Shown piece by piece: positions 1 through 10,469 of a stretch of DNA of 64,000 nucleotides (within the stretch, counting starts at the first letter, position 1; every line of letters begins with the position of its first letter). Source of the stretch: CAWCXF01 sp963799455 (GTDB taxonomy: Bacteria; Pseudomonadota; Alphaproteobacteria; Rhodobacterales; Rhodobacteraceae); NCBI GenBank assembly GCA_963799455.1, contig CAWCXF010000007.1:1178001-1242000 (forward strand), given 5' to 3'. The notes under the pieces were generated by a model. The model was not told the origin of the DNA and made no database searches. It worked only from the letters and a program-made list of their open reading frames with translations. Made by a program: the position numbers and the translations under genes.

Positions 1-7
1 CACACCG

Positions 8-126
8 CCCGGCCGCACTCGTCACCGACCCGACATCGGGCGCTCGGAGGGGCCGCGACCCGGGCGCGGCCCCCCCTGCCGGGACACTCTCCCCGGCCGC
101 ACTCGTCAACGGCCCGACGCCGGGCA
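8..126. repeat. Imperfect direct repeat (two ~35-bp copies)
   Basis: A GC-rich stretch beginning with cccggccgcactcgtca occurs at about 8-43 and again at about 92-126 with few differences. It lies in the non-coding sequence before the tRNA-Gly gene. No function is evident. Confidence 0.5.
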
Positions 127-248
127 CAGGCGACGTGATGCCCCCCGATCGCGGCCGAACTGGGGCGCGGGCGCGGCCGTCTCGCGGTGGACGCCGGCAA
201 ACGAGCCCGGTTGCAAGCGGGCGCCGCCGCGCCCTATACCGGCCGCGC

Positions 249-319
249 GCGGGTGTAGCTCAATGGCAGAGCCGCAGCCTTCCAAGCTGAAGACGTGGGT
301 TCGATTCCCATCACCCGCT
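249..319 (+). tRNA. tRNA-Gly (anticodon TCC)
   Basis: A full cloverleaf is visible. The acceptor stem GCGGGTG pairs with CACCCGC. The anticodon arm has a four-pair CAGC/GCTG stem around loop CTTCCAA, giving anticodon TCC. The T arm contains the GGTTCGATTCC core. The discriminator is T and CCA is not encoded. It reads GGA/GGG glycine codons. Confidence 0.93.
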
Positions 320-468
320 CTCGTCGCCCGCTGCGCGCGCGGCCCGCCGTCGCAGCTCGTAGCGATGCGCGACCTCCGCCGCCATCTGCGCCGTGCCGGC
401 CCGCGCCCGCCGCCATGGCGCCTTGAGGCCCGGCCATGGCGGGGCTATCGCACCCGCGAGGAGGCGTG

Positions 469-2300
469 ATGGCCCGAGGCTCCACCCCAGACACGCGAGG
501 GCGCGCCGGCGCTGCGCGGCCCGACGACCGCGCGCGCTCGCGCAACGTCCGGGCGCTGGGCGCGCTCGTCCCCTTCATGCGGCCCTATGCAGGGCAGTTC
601 GCCTTGGCGCTCGCGGCGCTCGTCTTCACCGCCACGCTCTCGCTGATCCTGCCTCTCGCGGTGCGCCGCGTGGTGGACGGCTTCGGCGCGGGGCTCGACG
701 CCGCGCAGGTGGCGCTCCTGGACCGCTACTTCGCGGCGGCCCTGGGGATCGCAGCGCTCCTCGCGCTCGGCACGGGCGCGCGCTACTACTTCGTCTCGCG
801 CCTGGGCGAGCGGGTCGTGGCCGACATCCGCCGCGCCGTGTTCGACCGCGTGATCGGCATGAGCCCCGCCTTCTACGAGCGGCTGATGACGGGCGAGGTG
901 CTCTCGCGCATCACCACCGACACCACGCTGCTCTTGTCGGTCATCGGCTCCTCGGTGTCGCTGGCGCTGCGCAACCTGCTGCTGCTCGCGGGCGGGCTGG
1001 CGCTGCTGATCTGGACCTCGCCCAAGCTGAGCGGGCTGGTGCTGCTGCTCGTGCCGGCGGTGATCGCGCCGATCCTGCTGATGGGGCGCCGCCTGCGCCG
1101 TCTCGGGCGCGAGAACCAGGATCTGATCGCCGAGAGCGCGGGCTCGGGCTCGGAGCTGCTGCTCGCCGTGCAGACCGTGCAGGCCTTCACCCACGAGGCG
1201 CCGTCGCGCGCGCGCTTCGGCGGGCTGACCGAGGCCGCCTACCTCTCGGCGCGCAAGCGCATCGGCACCCGCGCGGTGATGACCGTGCTCGTCATGATCC
1301 TCGTCTTCGGGGGCATCGTGGGCGTGCTGTGGGTCGGCGCGCGCGACGTGGCGGAGGGGACGATGACGATCGGCGAGCTGGTGCAGTTCCTGATCTACGC
1401 CATCCTCGTCGCGGGCTCGGTCTCGGTGCTGTCGGAGATTCGGGCGAGATCCAGCGCGCCGCCGGCGCCACGGAGCGGCTGGTGGAGCTCTTGGAGGCGC
1501 GCGACGCCGTGGACGACCCCGAGGCCCCCGTGGCCCTGCCCGAGCCGGTGCGCGGGCGCATCGAGTTCGAGGCGGTCTCCTTCTCCTACCCCTCGCGGCT
1601 CGACGTGCCGGCGCTCCACGAGGTCTCCTTCGCGGTGCGCCCCGGCGAGACGGTGGCGCTCGTCGGCCCCTCGGGCGCGGGCAAGACGACCGTGCTCCAG
1701 CTCCTGCTGCGCTTCTACGACCCAACCGGCGGGACCATCCGCCTCGACGGCGTGCCGACCGCCGCCATGGCGCGGGCCGAGTTCCGCCGGGCGCTCTCGC
1801 TCGTGCCCCAGGATCCGGTGATCTTCGCCACCACCGCGCGCGAGAACATCCGGTTCGGCCGCCCCGAGGCCACCGACGCCGAGATCGAGGGGGCGGGCCG
1901 CGCGGCAGCCGTCCACGAGTTCCTGACCTCGCTGCCCGGGGGCTACGACACCTATGTCGGCGAGCGCGGCGTGATGCTCTCGGGCGGGCAGAAGCAGCGC
2001 ATCGCCATCGCCCGCGCGATCCTGCGCGACGCGCCGGTGCTGCTCCTGGACGAGGCCACCAGCGCGCTCGACGCCGAGTCCGAGCACGCCGTCCAGCGCG
2101 CGGTGGCCGCCATGGCCGAGCGGCGCACGACGCTGATCGTCGCGCACCGGCTGGCCACCGTGAAGCGCGCCGACCGCATCCTGGTGTTCGAGGCGGGCCG
2201 CATCGTGGCCTCGGGCACCCATGACGAGCTGGTGGCCGAGGGCGGGCTCTACGCCAACCTCGCGCGGCTCCAGTTCACCGAGGGGATGGCCGCGGAATAG
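469..2300 (+). pseudogene. MsbA-type ABC transporter (permease-ATPase), frameshifted
   Basis: Half-transporter of the lipid/multidrug exporter type: an N-terminal six-helix membrane domain fused to an ATPase domain. ATG 469 follows a GAGGAGG ribosome site. The membrane part reads in one frame to about 1440. The ATPase part continues to 2300 in another frame, with Walker A GPSGAGKTT, signature LSGGQKQR and Walker B VLLLDEATSALD. The total length, 1832 bp, is one base short of a multiple of three, and the join near 1435-1445 (family expectation about SE-x-WGEIQRA) points to a single missing base. The product as written would be a permease without ATPase. Either a true mutation or an assembly indel. 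Transported substrate unknown. Confidence 0.85.
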
Positions 2301-2480
2301 GGCGCCCTCGCGGCGGACGGGCGCGGACCTCCTGCCGCCCGGGAGGGCCGCTGATCCTCTCCGGGGCTCGACGGCGCGCGCGAAGGGCGATGCCGGCGGC
2401 CGCGCCGGCGCGCGATCGCCCGGGCGAGCGGCCGAAGGGCTTGCCGGGCCCGTCGAAACAGCCGACCCTGGGCTCGGCGA

Positions 2481-2533
2481 GGGGGCGGGCGACGGGGCGA
2501 GGCCCCGGGGGGCGGGCGACGGGGCGAAGCCCC
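2481..2533. repeat. Tandem repeat with internal palindrome
   Basis: Two copies of a ~25-bp unit ggggcgggcgacggggcgag... lie just upstream of the acyl-CoA synthetase ribosome site. Each unit holds a small inverted repeat (ggggc/gcccc), so transcripts could form hairpins here. Confidence 0.6.
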
Positions 2534-2551
2534 GGGCGAGGGGAGGATTCC

Positions 2552-4489
2552 ATGACCGATTCGGCCGCCGAGCCCGGCTTCGCCACCAAGGCGGGCCGCG
2601 ACGCCATCGAGGCCGAGATGCCCTGGGCCGAGCGCGACGTGCCGCCCACCGTCCACGCCATGCTGGAGGCCGCCGCCGCGCGCCATCCGGGCCGCCCCGC
2701 CGCCACCTTCCAGCTCACCGCGGGCCCGAAGGACCGCGCCGAGACGCTGAGCTGGCGCGAGATGCTCCAGCACGCCAACCGCGCCGCCAACCTCTTCCGC
2801 TCGCTCGGCGTGGGGGAGGGCGACGTGGTGGCCTACGTGCTGCCCAACGCATTGGAGACGCTCCACGTCCTGCACGGCGCCATGACGGCGGGCGTGGTCT
2901 GCGCCGTCAACCCGCTGCTGGAGCCCGCCCAGATCGCCGCCATCCTGCGCGAGAGCGGCGCCAAGGTGGTGGTCACCCTGCGCGCGTTCCCCAAGGCCGA
3001 CGTGGCCGCCAAGGTCGCCCGCGCGCTGGAGGACGCGCCGGGCGTCGAGGCGGTGCTGGAGGTGGATCTGGCGCGCTACCTCGCGGCTCCGAAGTCCTGG
3101 ATCGCTGGGCTGATGCGGCCGAAGCACGAGGTCCGTCACCGCGCCCGCGTGCTCGACTTCGCGCGCGAGGCGGCCCGCCGGCCCGACCGGCTCGCCTTCG
3201 AGGCGCCGCGCGAGGACAGGGTGGCGGCGCTGTTCCACACCGGCGGCACCACGGGGATGCCCAAGCTCGCGCAGCAGCGGCACTCGGGGATAGCCTACAA
3301 CGCCTGGCTCGGGTCGAGCATCGTCTTCACCCGTGAGGACGTGCTGATGTGCCCCCTGCCGCTCTTTCACATCTTCGCCGTCCACCCGGTCTGGATGGCG
3401 GCGATGATGGCGGGCGCCCACGTCGTCTTCCCGACCCCCGCGGGCTATCGCGGCGCGGGCGTGTTCGACCATTTCTGGATGCTCATCGAGCGCCACCGCG
3501 CGACGTTCCTCATCACCGTGCCCACCGCCATCGCGGCGCTGATGCAGCGGAAGGTGGACGCCGACGTGACCTCGCTGCGCACCGCCATCTCGGGCTCGGC
3601 GCCGCTGCCGGTGGAGCTCTACCGCCGCTTCGAGCGCGCCACGGGCGTCGGCATCGCCGAGGGCTACGGGCTCACCGAGGCGACCTGCCTGGTGTCGTGC
3701 AACCCCGTGGACGGCCCGAAGAAGGTCGGCTCGGTCGGGCTGCCCTTCCCCTACACCGACGTGCGGATCGTCCGCGAGGGCGAGCGCGGCCCCGAGGACT
3801 GCCCCGAGGGCGAGATCGGCGAGGTCTGCGTGACGAGCCCCGGCGTGGTCGCGGGCGCCACCTACACCGACCCCGAGCGCAACCGCGACCTCTACCGCGA
3901 CGGGCGATACCTGCGCACCGGCGATCTGGGCCGCATCGACGAGGACGGCTACCTGTGGATCACGGGCCGCGCCAAGGACGTCATCATCCGCGGCGGCCAC
4001 AACATCGACCCCGCCGTGATCGAGGAGGCGCTCGCGGGCCACGAGGCGGTGGCCTTCGCCGGCGCCATCGGCCAGCCCGACGCGCATGCGGGCGAGGTGC
4101 CCTGCGCCTATGTCGAGCTGGTCGAGGGTGCGACCGTGACGCCCGAGGCGCTGACGGCCTTCGCGGCCGAGCGCATCCCCGAGCGCGCGGCGCGGCCCAA
4201 GCACGTCGAGATCATGGACGAGCTCCCGAAGACCGCCGTCGGCAAGGTGTTCAAGCCCGACCTTCGCAAGCGGGCCATCGCGCGGGTCTACGACGCCGCG
4301 CTGGCCGAGGCGGGGGCCGCGGCGCGCGTGCGCGAGGTCGTCGAGGATCGCCGCCGCGGGCTGGTGGCGCGGCTCGAGCGCACCGGCGAGGCCAGGGGCG
4401 AGGCCAGGGGCGAGGGCAGCGGCGAGGCCGGCGACGAGGCGGTCGGGCGCGCGCTCGCGCTCCACACCCGGCCCTGGGAGTGGGCCTGA
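2552..4489 (+). CDS. Acyl-CoA synthetase (AMP-binding, ANL superfamily)
   Basis: A 645-residue AMP-forming ligase that would activate a carboxylic acid to its acyl-CoA through an acyl-adenylate. The P-loop motif HTGGTTGMPK is at about residue 228, the GYGLTEA motif near 371, and the hinge/C-terminal region (LRTGDLGRIDEDGY, then GRAKDVIIRGG) follows. ATG 2552 is preceded by GGGAGGA at good spacing. The final ~50 residues are an unusual Gly/Glu/Ala/Arg-rich tail made of a repeated GEAR-like unit, probably a slippage expansion. The long N-terminal region before the P-loop resembles medium/long-chain or bile-acid-type ligases, but the substrate cannot be told from sequence. It stands alone before the exported-protein operon. 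Confidence 0.9.
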   Translation: MTDSAAEPGFATKAGRDAIEAEMPWAERDVPPTVHAMLEAAAARHPGRPAATFQLTAGPKDRAETLSWREMLQHANRAANLFRSLGVGEGDVVAYVLPNALETLHVLHGAMTAGVVCAVNPLLEPAQIAAILRESGAKVVVTLRAFPKADVAAKVARALEDAPGVEAVLEVDLARYLAAPKSWIAGLMRPKHEVRHRARVLDFAREAARRPDRLAFEAPREDRVAALFHTGGTTGMPKLAQQRHSGIAYNAWLGSSIVFTREDVLMCPLPLFHIFAVHPVWMAAMMAGAHVVFPTPAGYRGAGVFDHFWMLIERHRATFLITVPTAIAALMQRKVDADVTSLRTAISGSAPLPVELYRRFERATGVGIAEGYGLTEATCLVSCNPVDGPKKVGSVGLPFPYTDVRIVREGERGPEDCPEGEIGEVCVTSPGVVAGATYTDPERNRDLYRDGRYLRTGDLGRIDEDGYLWITGRAKDVIIRGGHNIDPAVIEEALAGHEAVAFAGAIGQPDAHAGEVPCAYVELVEGATVTPEALTAFAAERIPERAARPKHVEIMDELPKTAVGKVFKPDLRKRAIARVYDAALAEAGAAARVREVVEDRRRGLVARLERTGEARGEARGEGSGEAGDEAVGRALALHTRPWEWA

Positions 4490-4641
4490 GCGCGCCGGCC
4501 CCGGCAGGCGGCCCGCCCGCCTCGGCGGGCGTCGACGGGCGCGCGCCGCGTCTCGCGCGCTGGACATCGAGGCCGATCCGGAGGATCCTCTCTCCCGGCC
4601 CGACAGGCGGTCACCCCGGCAGGCGGTCACGGAGCCCGAGC

Positions 4642-5268
4642 ATGAGCACATCCCCCACCCGGCGCGCGCTCGTGACGGGTCTCGGCGCGGGGCTCGCCGC
4701 CGCGCTCGCCGCGCCCGCCCTCGCCCAGACGGCGGCCCAGACGGCGGCCCAGACGCTGGCCCAGACGCTGGCCGACCCCACCGTCGGGCTCGCCGGCGGG
4801 CCCGACGGCCGGCGCAACGTCTCGGCCTTCCGCATGCACCGCCGCGAGGACCATTTCGACGGCGTGGGCGTCGGCGTGATCCTGTGCGACACCGCCTCGC
4901 GGATGCTCCAGCACTGGACGCCGGACGGGGCGATGCGGGTCTATCCGACCTCGGTGCCGGTCTCAGACGAGATGACCCGGCTCGGGCGCACCGAGGTGAT
5001 CCGGAAGGTGGTGGGGCCGTCCTGGAGCCCCACGCCGTCGATGAAGCGGCGCAACCCCGACTGGCCCGACTACTGGCCGCCGGGGCCCGACAACCCGCTG
5101 GGCACCCACGCGCTCTATCTGAGCTGGCAATACTACCGCATCCACGGCACGGGCGACACGCGCAAGATCGGGCGGCGCAGCTCCAACGGCTGCATCGGGC
5201 TCTACAACGAGCACATCGCCGAGCTCTTCGCCCTCGTCCCGACCGGCACCAAGGTGAGGCTCATCTGA
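4642..5268 (+). CDS. L,D-transpeptidase (YkuD) family protein
   Basis: A 208-residue exported protein with a Tat-like N-terminus (TRRALVTG followed by an Ala/Leu-rich segment). The catalytic region HGT...RRSSNGCIGLYN at about residues 168-189 carries the His, Ser and nucleophilic Cys of YkuD enzymes, which crosslink or remodel peptidoglycan in the periplasm. The residue after the catalytic CI is Gly where Arg is usual. Just after the signal peptide, a 12-bp unit is tandemly repeated and encodes AQTAAQTAAQTLAQTLA, a low-complexity spacer. Its stop overlaps the start of the DsbA-like gene by one base, so the two are translationally linked. Confidence 0.9.
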   Translation: MSTSPTRRALVTGLGAGLAAALAAPALAQTAAQTAAQTLAQTLADPTVGLAGGPDGRRNVSAFRMHRREDHFDGVGVGVILCDTASRMLQHWTPDGAMRVYPTSVPVSDEMTRLGRTEVIRKVVGPSWSPTPSMKRRNPDWPDYWPPGPDNPLGTHALYLSWQYYRIHGTGDTRKIGRRSSNGCIGLYNEHIAELFALVPTGTKVRLI

Positions 5269-6020
5269 TGGCGACCCGCAGGCTCCCCACCCTCCTCGCC
5301 CTGGCGTGCCTCGCCGCGCCGCTGCCCGCGGGCCTCTGGCCCGCGAGCCTCCAGGCGCAGGAGATCGACGAGGCCGAGGTCAAGCGCCTGGCGCTGGAGG
5401 CGATCCGGGAGAACCCCGGGATCGTCATGGAGGCCGTCGAGATGCTGCGCCGGCAGGAGGCCGACGCCCAGGCCCAGGCCGCCCAGACGGCGCTCTCCGA
5501 CCGGCGCGAGGCGATCGAGCGCGACCCCAACGCGCCCGTGCTCGGCAACCCCGAGGGCGACGTGACGATGGTGGAGTTCTTCGACTACAACTGCCCTTAC
5601 TGTCGGCGCGCCGCCCCCGACGTGCACGCGCTGATCGCGCAGGATCCCGAGCTGCGCGTCGTCTTCCGAGAATGGCCGATCCTGGGCGAGGACTCGGTCG
5701 TGGCCGCGCGCGCGAGCCTCGCGGCCGAGATGCAGGACGGCTACGAGGCGTTCCACTTCGCGCTCATGGAGATCTCCGGGCGGGTGGACGACGCGGCGAT
5801 CGAGGCCGCCGCCGAGGCCGCCGGGCTCGACATGGACCGGCTGCGCGCCGACATGGAGGCGCCGGAGGTGGACGCCCACATCGCGGCCTCCATGGAGCTC
5901 GCCCAGGCGCTCGGCATCACCGGCACGCCGGCCTTCGTGATCGGCGACCAGGTCGTGCCGGGCGCCGTGCCGGGCGAGGAGCTGGCCGCGCTGGTCGAGG
6001 AGGCGCGCGCGGCCGAATGA
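5268..6020 (+). CDS. DsbA family thiol oxidoreductase (Com1-like)
   Basis: A 250-residue exported thioredoxin-fold protein. A signal peptide (to about residue 30) and a helical segment precede the thioredoxin domain. The active-site motif is C109-P-Y-C112 and the cis-proline loop is TGTPAF. Such proteins introduce or isomerise disulphides in periplasmic proteins. The start overlaps the stop of the L,D-transpeptidase gene, and its own stop overlaps the next gene (ATGA), so three envelope genes form one operon. The physical link with a Cys-dependent transpeptidase is suggestive of redox upkeep, which is inference. Confidence 0.93.
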   Translation: MATRRLPTLLALACLAAPLPAGLWPASLQAQEIDEAEVKRLALEAIRENPGIVMEAVEMLRRQEADAQAQAAQTALSDRREAIERDPNAPVLGNPEGDVTMVEFFDYNCPYCRRAAPDVHALIAQDPELRVVFREWPILGEDSVVAARASLAAEMQDGYEAFHFALMEISGRVDDAAIEAAAEAAGLDMDRLRADMEAPEVDAHIAASMELAQALGITGTPAFVIGDQVVPGAVPGEELAALVEEARAAE

Positions 6021-6751
6021 GCGCGCTCGAAGGCGGCGCGGCCCGCCCGCCGCGGCCCTCCGGACGCCGGTCCACGACGCGCGGGGGGCCGCGTTGGCCG
6101 GGCGCCGCCCCGCGGGAATGGCTCGCGGCGCTGTCGATGGGGGTGCTGGTCGCGGTCTGGGCCGCGCCGGCGCCGGCCGTGACGGTCCTCTTCGACGGGC
6201 GCTGGCGCGAGGGGGGCTGGCTGTCCTTCGGCTCGGACGCCTGGGGGCGCCACGGCGACCGGCTCTCGGTCGGCACCGAGGGCGCCGAGGGGCCGGTCTG
6301 GCGCCTCCTGCCCGAGACGCTGTGGGACGCGCGGCGGGCCTCCTGGCGCTGGGGCGTGGCGCGCCGGGACTCGGCCGAGGGCGGGGTCGAGGGGGCGGGG
6401 CGGACGCTGACCGTTCGCTTCGTCTTCGCGCCGCGCGACGCGGCGCGGCGGCTGTCGGAGTCCTCGGCGCGCCGGGCGTCGCGCACCGAGGTCGCGCGCT
6501 CGCTGATCTACGTCTGGGGCGGCGCCGGGCGCCCCGGCGCCATCGCGCTCAGCGAGGACGGGCGCACGGCCGCGGTCACGCGCCGCCAGGGCGGGACCGG
6601 CGCCGCCCGCGAGGCGGTCGATCTCGCCGCCGACTACGAGCGCGCCTTCGGCGGGCCGGCGCCCGCCCTGGTCGCGCTCGGCGTCTCCGCCGACGCCTCC
6701 GGCGCCGGCGGCCCGATCGAGGCCGCCGTGGCCGACCTGACCCTCGACTAG
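6017..6751 (+). CDS. DUF3047-like exported protein
   Basis: A 244-residue protein, third gene of the operon, overlapping the DsbA-like gene by four bases. After a basic N-terminus and one hydrophobic segment (about residues 32-54) it has a FDGRW...GWLSFGSD start. Spaced aromatic motifs follow (ASWRWGV, VRFVFAP, SLIYVWGG). These fit the DUF3047 family as I know it: periplasmic beta-rich proteins of unknown function. The basic Arg/Pro-rich leader before the signal segment is long and the true start could be internal. No catalytic residues recognised. Confidence 0.7.
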   Translation: MSALEGGAARPPRPSGRRSTTRGGPRWPGAAPREWLAALSMGVLVAVWAAPAPAVTVLFDGRWREGGWLSFGSDAWGRHGDRLSVGTEGAEGPVWRLLPETLWDARRASWRWGVARRDSAEGGVEGAGRTLTVRFVFAPRDAARRLSESSARRASRTEVARSLIYVWGGAGRPGAIALSEDGRTAAVTRRQGGTGAAREAVDLAADYERAFGGPAPALVALGVSADASGAGGPIEAAVADLTLD

Positions 6752-6760
6752 CGGAGGCCC

Positions 6761-6780
6761 GCGCCCCGAGCGCGGGGTGC
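6761..6780 (+). terminator. Hairpin after the exported-protein operon
   Basis: gcgccccg-agcg-cggggtgc forms an 8-bp stem with a 4-base loop ten bases after the last stop codon. There is no T tract, so it may end or stabilise the transcript only weakly. Confidence 0.4.
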
Positions 6781-7049
6781 GAGGGGCATCCGTCCCCCAG
6801 CTGGGGCCTGGGGGCGGCGGAGCCTCCAACCTGACCGGCCCTCCCTGCGCCTGCGGATCGACCGGCGACCCCGCCCTGAACGCCCCGAGCCGGTTCCCCC
6901 GCACCGGCGCGCCCATGACGATAAGGGTCCGCCGACCCTGCCCTGCTGCCTGTTGAGGGTGAGGGTGAGTGTCCACCATGGACGGTGGACAGAGGTGGCT
7001 CGTGGCCTGTCTGGACGGCGTCGGGGCTGCTGGTGAGGGGATCTCCGCC

Positions 7050-7511
7050 CTGGTCGGGCCGCCGGGATCGGCGTCGGCCGGTCGAGGTGGGCCTGGTCCG
7101 GGCGTCTGCGCCGAGCGACGGATGCGGCCGCGGGCCGTCGTGGGGGTCGCGGTGGCGGCCGATCGAGGCCCTCGCCTCGGAGGCGCTCTCGCAGGCGCGA
7201 GGGCGGACCTCCTCGTGCCTCACCGTCCGCCAGGGGCGCTCGACGGAGACGGTGTCGCGCGCCCCCCGTCGCTGCCCCCCGTCGCTGCCCCCCGTCGCTG
7301 CCCCCCGCGCCCCCCCGCACGCCCCGCACGCCCTGCGCGCGCCACCGTCCATGCCGACGGCGATCTCGGCCCCCGCGGCGAAGCCCGGGCCGGTGGGCTG
7401 CGGGCCCCGGCCGGTGTCGGAGATCCCCGGCCGGCCGTGGCGGCCGAGCGCCTCCTCCAGCGCCTCGACGCACAAGCCGGCCGTCAGCGTGGTCGACGGC
7501 CGCCAGGCCAC
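7050..7511 (-). pseudogene. IS3-family transposase (OrfB) remnant
   Basis: On the minus strand, scrambled but recognisable IS3 OrfB integrase-core sequence: AWRPSTTLTAGLCVEALEEAL...RHGRPGI, then a segment expanded by small duplications, then VERPWRTVRHEEVRPRA, SEARASIGR and RPHPSLGA. These match the order of the C-terminal half of the DDE core, but catalytic positions are mutated. The middle holds a 13-bp tandem array (about 7260-7300). No intact ends or OrfA were found. Inactive. Confidence 0.6.
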
Positions 7512-8329
7512 CCCGGATCACGTCCGGGGCAGGCCCTTCGCCTCGAAGGCCGGGCCGTGGCTCCGCCTCGGTCGCCTCGTCCTGGCCCCCCTCGCCGCCG
7601 CCATCACGCCGACCTCGCGCGGAGCGTCCCCCCGGCGCGCCCCCGGCCGGATCCCCCTGGCCGCCTCTGACATGACGACCCGTCCACTTGGCACCGCCGC
7701 AGCGAAGGTGGTGGTCCATGCCCTCAACTGGCAGCTCCAGCACCGCACCCTGCTGGTCGAGGGCATGGCCGAGCCCGACGCGCCGCCCGTCGACGACCCC
7801 GCCCTCATCGCCACCACCGAGGCCGCGTGACCTCGGCCGTCCCACCCAAACCAGAGATCCACACCACGTCGGCGGACGCTACTTGCCTCGCCCCCGGCGC
7901 CGCCCGATGCGCCGCCCGATGGTGCCGCCCGACGGCCGTGACCAGGGGCCCGCTCGGCGAGGGCGTGGGCGAGGGGCCCGGGCAGGATGCGCCCGCCCGC
8001 CCGCGGGCCCCGCGCCGCGCGGCTGGGCGCGCGGTGAGGGCTCACGACGCGCCGCTCGCGCGAGCGCCCGGCCCGCGGCACCCTCGCCACCGTGCGCGAA
8101 CCCGGCGCCAGCGGCGCGCCGATCGGCACCGCCCGGGCCTGCCGCCAGGAGCGGTGGGCGATGAGCGGCGAAGGCCGGGACGACCCCGCGGGCGGATGGG
8201 CCGGTCGGGGCACGAGGCGTCCCTCGGCGGGGACGCCCCCACCCCGCCCCCCGCGCCCGCTTCGTCACCCAGGCCCACACGCCCGCCAACGCCGCCTGAA
8301 TGGCCGAGGTCGAGCTTCGAGCCACCAAC
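7512..8329. other. Non-coding / decayed sequence between IS remnants
   Basis: No convincing gene. One short plus-strand stretch at about 7672-7830 reads like protein (ALNWQLQHRTLLVEGMAEP) and may be a fragment of a lost gene, but I cannot assign it. The rest is GC-rich sequence with only shadow reading frames. Confidence 0.4.
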
Positions 8330-9254
8330 AAACCTTCTGATCTGATTGAGGCGGACGAGGGCGCCCGCGAGCGAGGTGGAGGCCCGGTGGATGTCGGCGC
8401 GACGCTTGTGGCGGGTGGCGAGGCGGCTCGGGACGGGCGAGCCGGGCCGGCGTGCGCTCCGCCACCCAGCGGTGACGACCGAGGCGACACGACGCGCTCG
8501 ACGCCACGACGCGAGGCGCGCGGAGCAAGGCGCGCGGGGCAAGGCGCGCGGGGCAAGGCGCTCGGGGCAAGGCGCTCGGGGCGCGCGATGGAGCGGGCGG
8601 GCGCGGCACTCGGCGCGGCATCGGCGGTGGTCGTAGGCCCTGCGGGCCGTGCAGCTTTCAGGGGCGGTGCCGCGGCCGGCCACGACCGCGGCGCACGCCG
8701 GGCACGACATCGAGCACGGCGGCCAGCATCGGGCCGTCGTGGCGGTTGGCCCCGCTCGACGCGGGCCCGAGCGGCGTGCCTCGCGCATCGACGACGAGAT
8801 GGCGCCTCGTGCCCGGGCGGCCGCGGGCGCTCGGCTCGGGCCGATCCTCGTCGCCGGCGCGACGGCCCCCTCTCGCGGCGAGCTGTGCGCAGTCGAGCGC
8901 GGCCCGGCCCCAGCCGGGCGCGTCCGCCTCGGCCAGGCGCTCGAGCGGCACGCGGGTCGCAGCAGGCCCCACATGCCGCTCGGGTCGGCCCTCGGACCGG
9001 GGCGGTCTCGACCCTCACCCTGCCAGTCGCGCAGCCTGCGCCGGCAGGTCATGGCCGGGCAGCCGAGCTCGGCACCTGGCGGCATCGCCCGCGCGAGGCC
9101 CAAGCACGAGGCCCGAGCACGAGGCCCGAGCGCGAGGCCCGAGCGCGAGGCCCGACAGGGCAGCGCGGTCGTCACGGCGCGGCCGGCCACCCCTCGGCTT
9201 CGAGGGCCCAGCGGGCGGCAGCGGCTCCGCCACGCCCCACAGCTCGTCGCTCAT
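8330..9254 (-). pseudogene. IS5-family (IS427-like) transposase, multiply frameshifted
   Basis: Minus-strand pieces in different frames align in order with IS427-type transposases: MSDELWGVAEPL (start at 9254), CPAMTCRRRLRDWQ, GRPGTRRHLVVDARGTPLG, GANRHD, YDHRRCRAECRAR, GRHRWVAERT and finally LNQIRRF near 8335. Tandem duplications of 15-17 bp (around 8515-8580 and 9100-9155) interrupt the frame. The element is dead. It is unrelated to the two intact IS5-family copies at 16733 and 22659. Confidence 0.75.
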
Positions 9255-9504
9255 CGGGCACCTGGGCCTGACGCGGGCTGAGGCGGTGGTCTTGGCCGGC
9301 GTTGGTCCCGCGCTGCCGTCGCGCTCGCCAGCGTCGCTCGCCCCTCGAGGGCCCTTGCGAGACCAGCGGCGCGACGGCGGCCGGGCGTCCGAGACGGGCG
9401 CCACGAAGATGCGCCGTGGGCAGCCCCCCGGAGCGCCGGGCAACGAGCATCCCGCCAGGGCTCCCGGCAGAGGGGGCCTTGCTCCAGATGGGAGGAGGGG
9501 GTCC

Positions 9505-10345
9505 ATGGAGGAGGGGCTCGCGGGCGTCGACCGGGGCTGCGGCTCCCACGCGGCCTGCGTGCTCGACGCCAAGGGCGCGGCGCTGGAGCGGTTCGAGGTC
9601 GGCCACGACCGCGAGGGGCTGGCGGCGTCGACCGCTCGGCTGAGGCGTCACGGCGCGCCGCCGGTGGCGATCGGGCGGCCGACGGGCCTCTTGGTCGATC
9701 ACCTGGTGGAGGCGGGCCTGGTGGTCGTGCCGATCCGCCCCGACGCGGCGAAGGCCTGCCGGCCCCCACCGCGCCGTGTCCGCCAAGGGCGAGCCGGGCG
9801 ACGCCGCTCGCCATCGTCCTCGGACCAATGGCGGACCAATGGCGGACCATGGCTCGCCCTGGCCTCGCCCTCGCGGGGCGCGGCGATGTCCGCGCACGCT
9901 TCCAGACCGACGACCAGCTCGCCGTCGAGGCCGGCGTCGCCCGTCGAACGCCTCTCGGCGTTCAACCCCACCAGAGCGGCAACCCCACCAGAGCGGCAAC
10001 CCCACCAGAGCGGCAGGTCCCGCGGCGTCGGCCGGCGCTGGGCCTGCAACGAACGCCTGCGGGCGGCGCTGACCTGCTTCGCGGACACCCCCCCGCCATG
10101 CCAGCCCCTGGGCCGCCGACGCCCGCGCCCGAGGCGCCGCAGTGGACCGCGCCCGAGGCGCCGCAGTGGACCGCGCCCGCGCGCGCGCCCGCGGCCGCGG
10201 CTGCGACCACCCCCACGCCATCCGCATCCTCGCCAGAGCCTGGGTCCGCCTCCTCTGGCGCGCCTGGACCGATCGCCAGCCCTGCGATCCCAGCCGACAC
10301 CCGCCAGCCCGCGGCCGACTAGGCCTCGAACCCGCCACCAGTTGA
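9505..10345 (+). pseudogene. IS110-family transposase, internally deleted and frameshifted
   Basis: The N-terminus (VDRGCGSHAACVLDAKGAALERF, a DEDD-type RuvC-like start with a damaged first motif) is in one frame from ATG 9505. The C-terminal domain (CDHPHAIRILARAWVRLLWRAW, then DPSRH) appears in another frame at about 10195-10310. The middle, where the remaining DEDD and Ser motifs should be, is largely lost and replaced by short tandem arrays near 9830, 9960-10015 and 10130-10180. Not functional. Confidence 0.7.
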
Positions 10346-10469
10346 CACAAGGAAGCCTCACAAGAGGTTGGGCCATGCCGCCCCAGCGCATGAGCAGCCG
10401 TTTCGCGGGGGGTCTGAACCGGGGCGGGATCAGTCTGGCCGAATCCGACCGTCGAGAGCGACCGACGGC

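Noticed and set aside
6970..6989. Inverted repeat gtccacc/ggtggac as a regulatory operator
   Set aside because: It lies at the edge of the IS3 remnant and is more likely a leftover transposon end; no gene next to it would be controlled.
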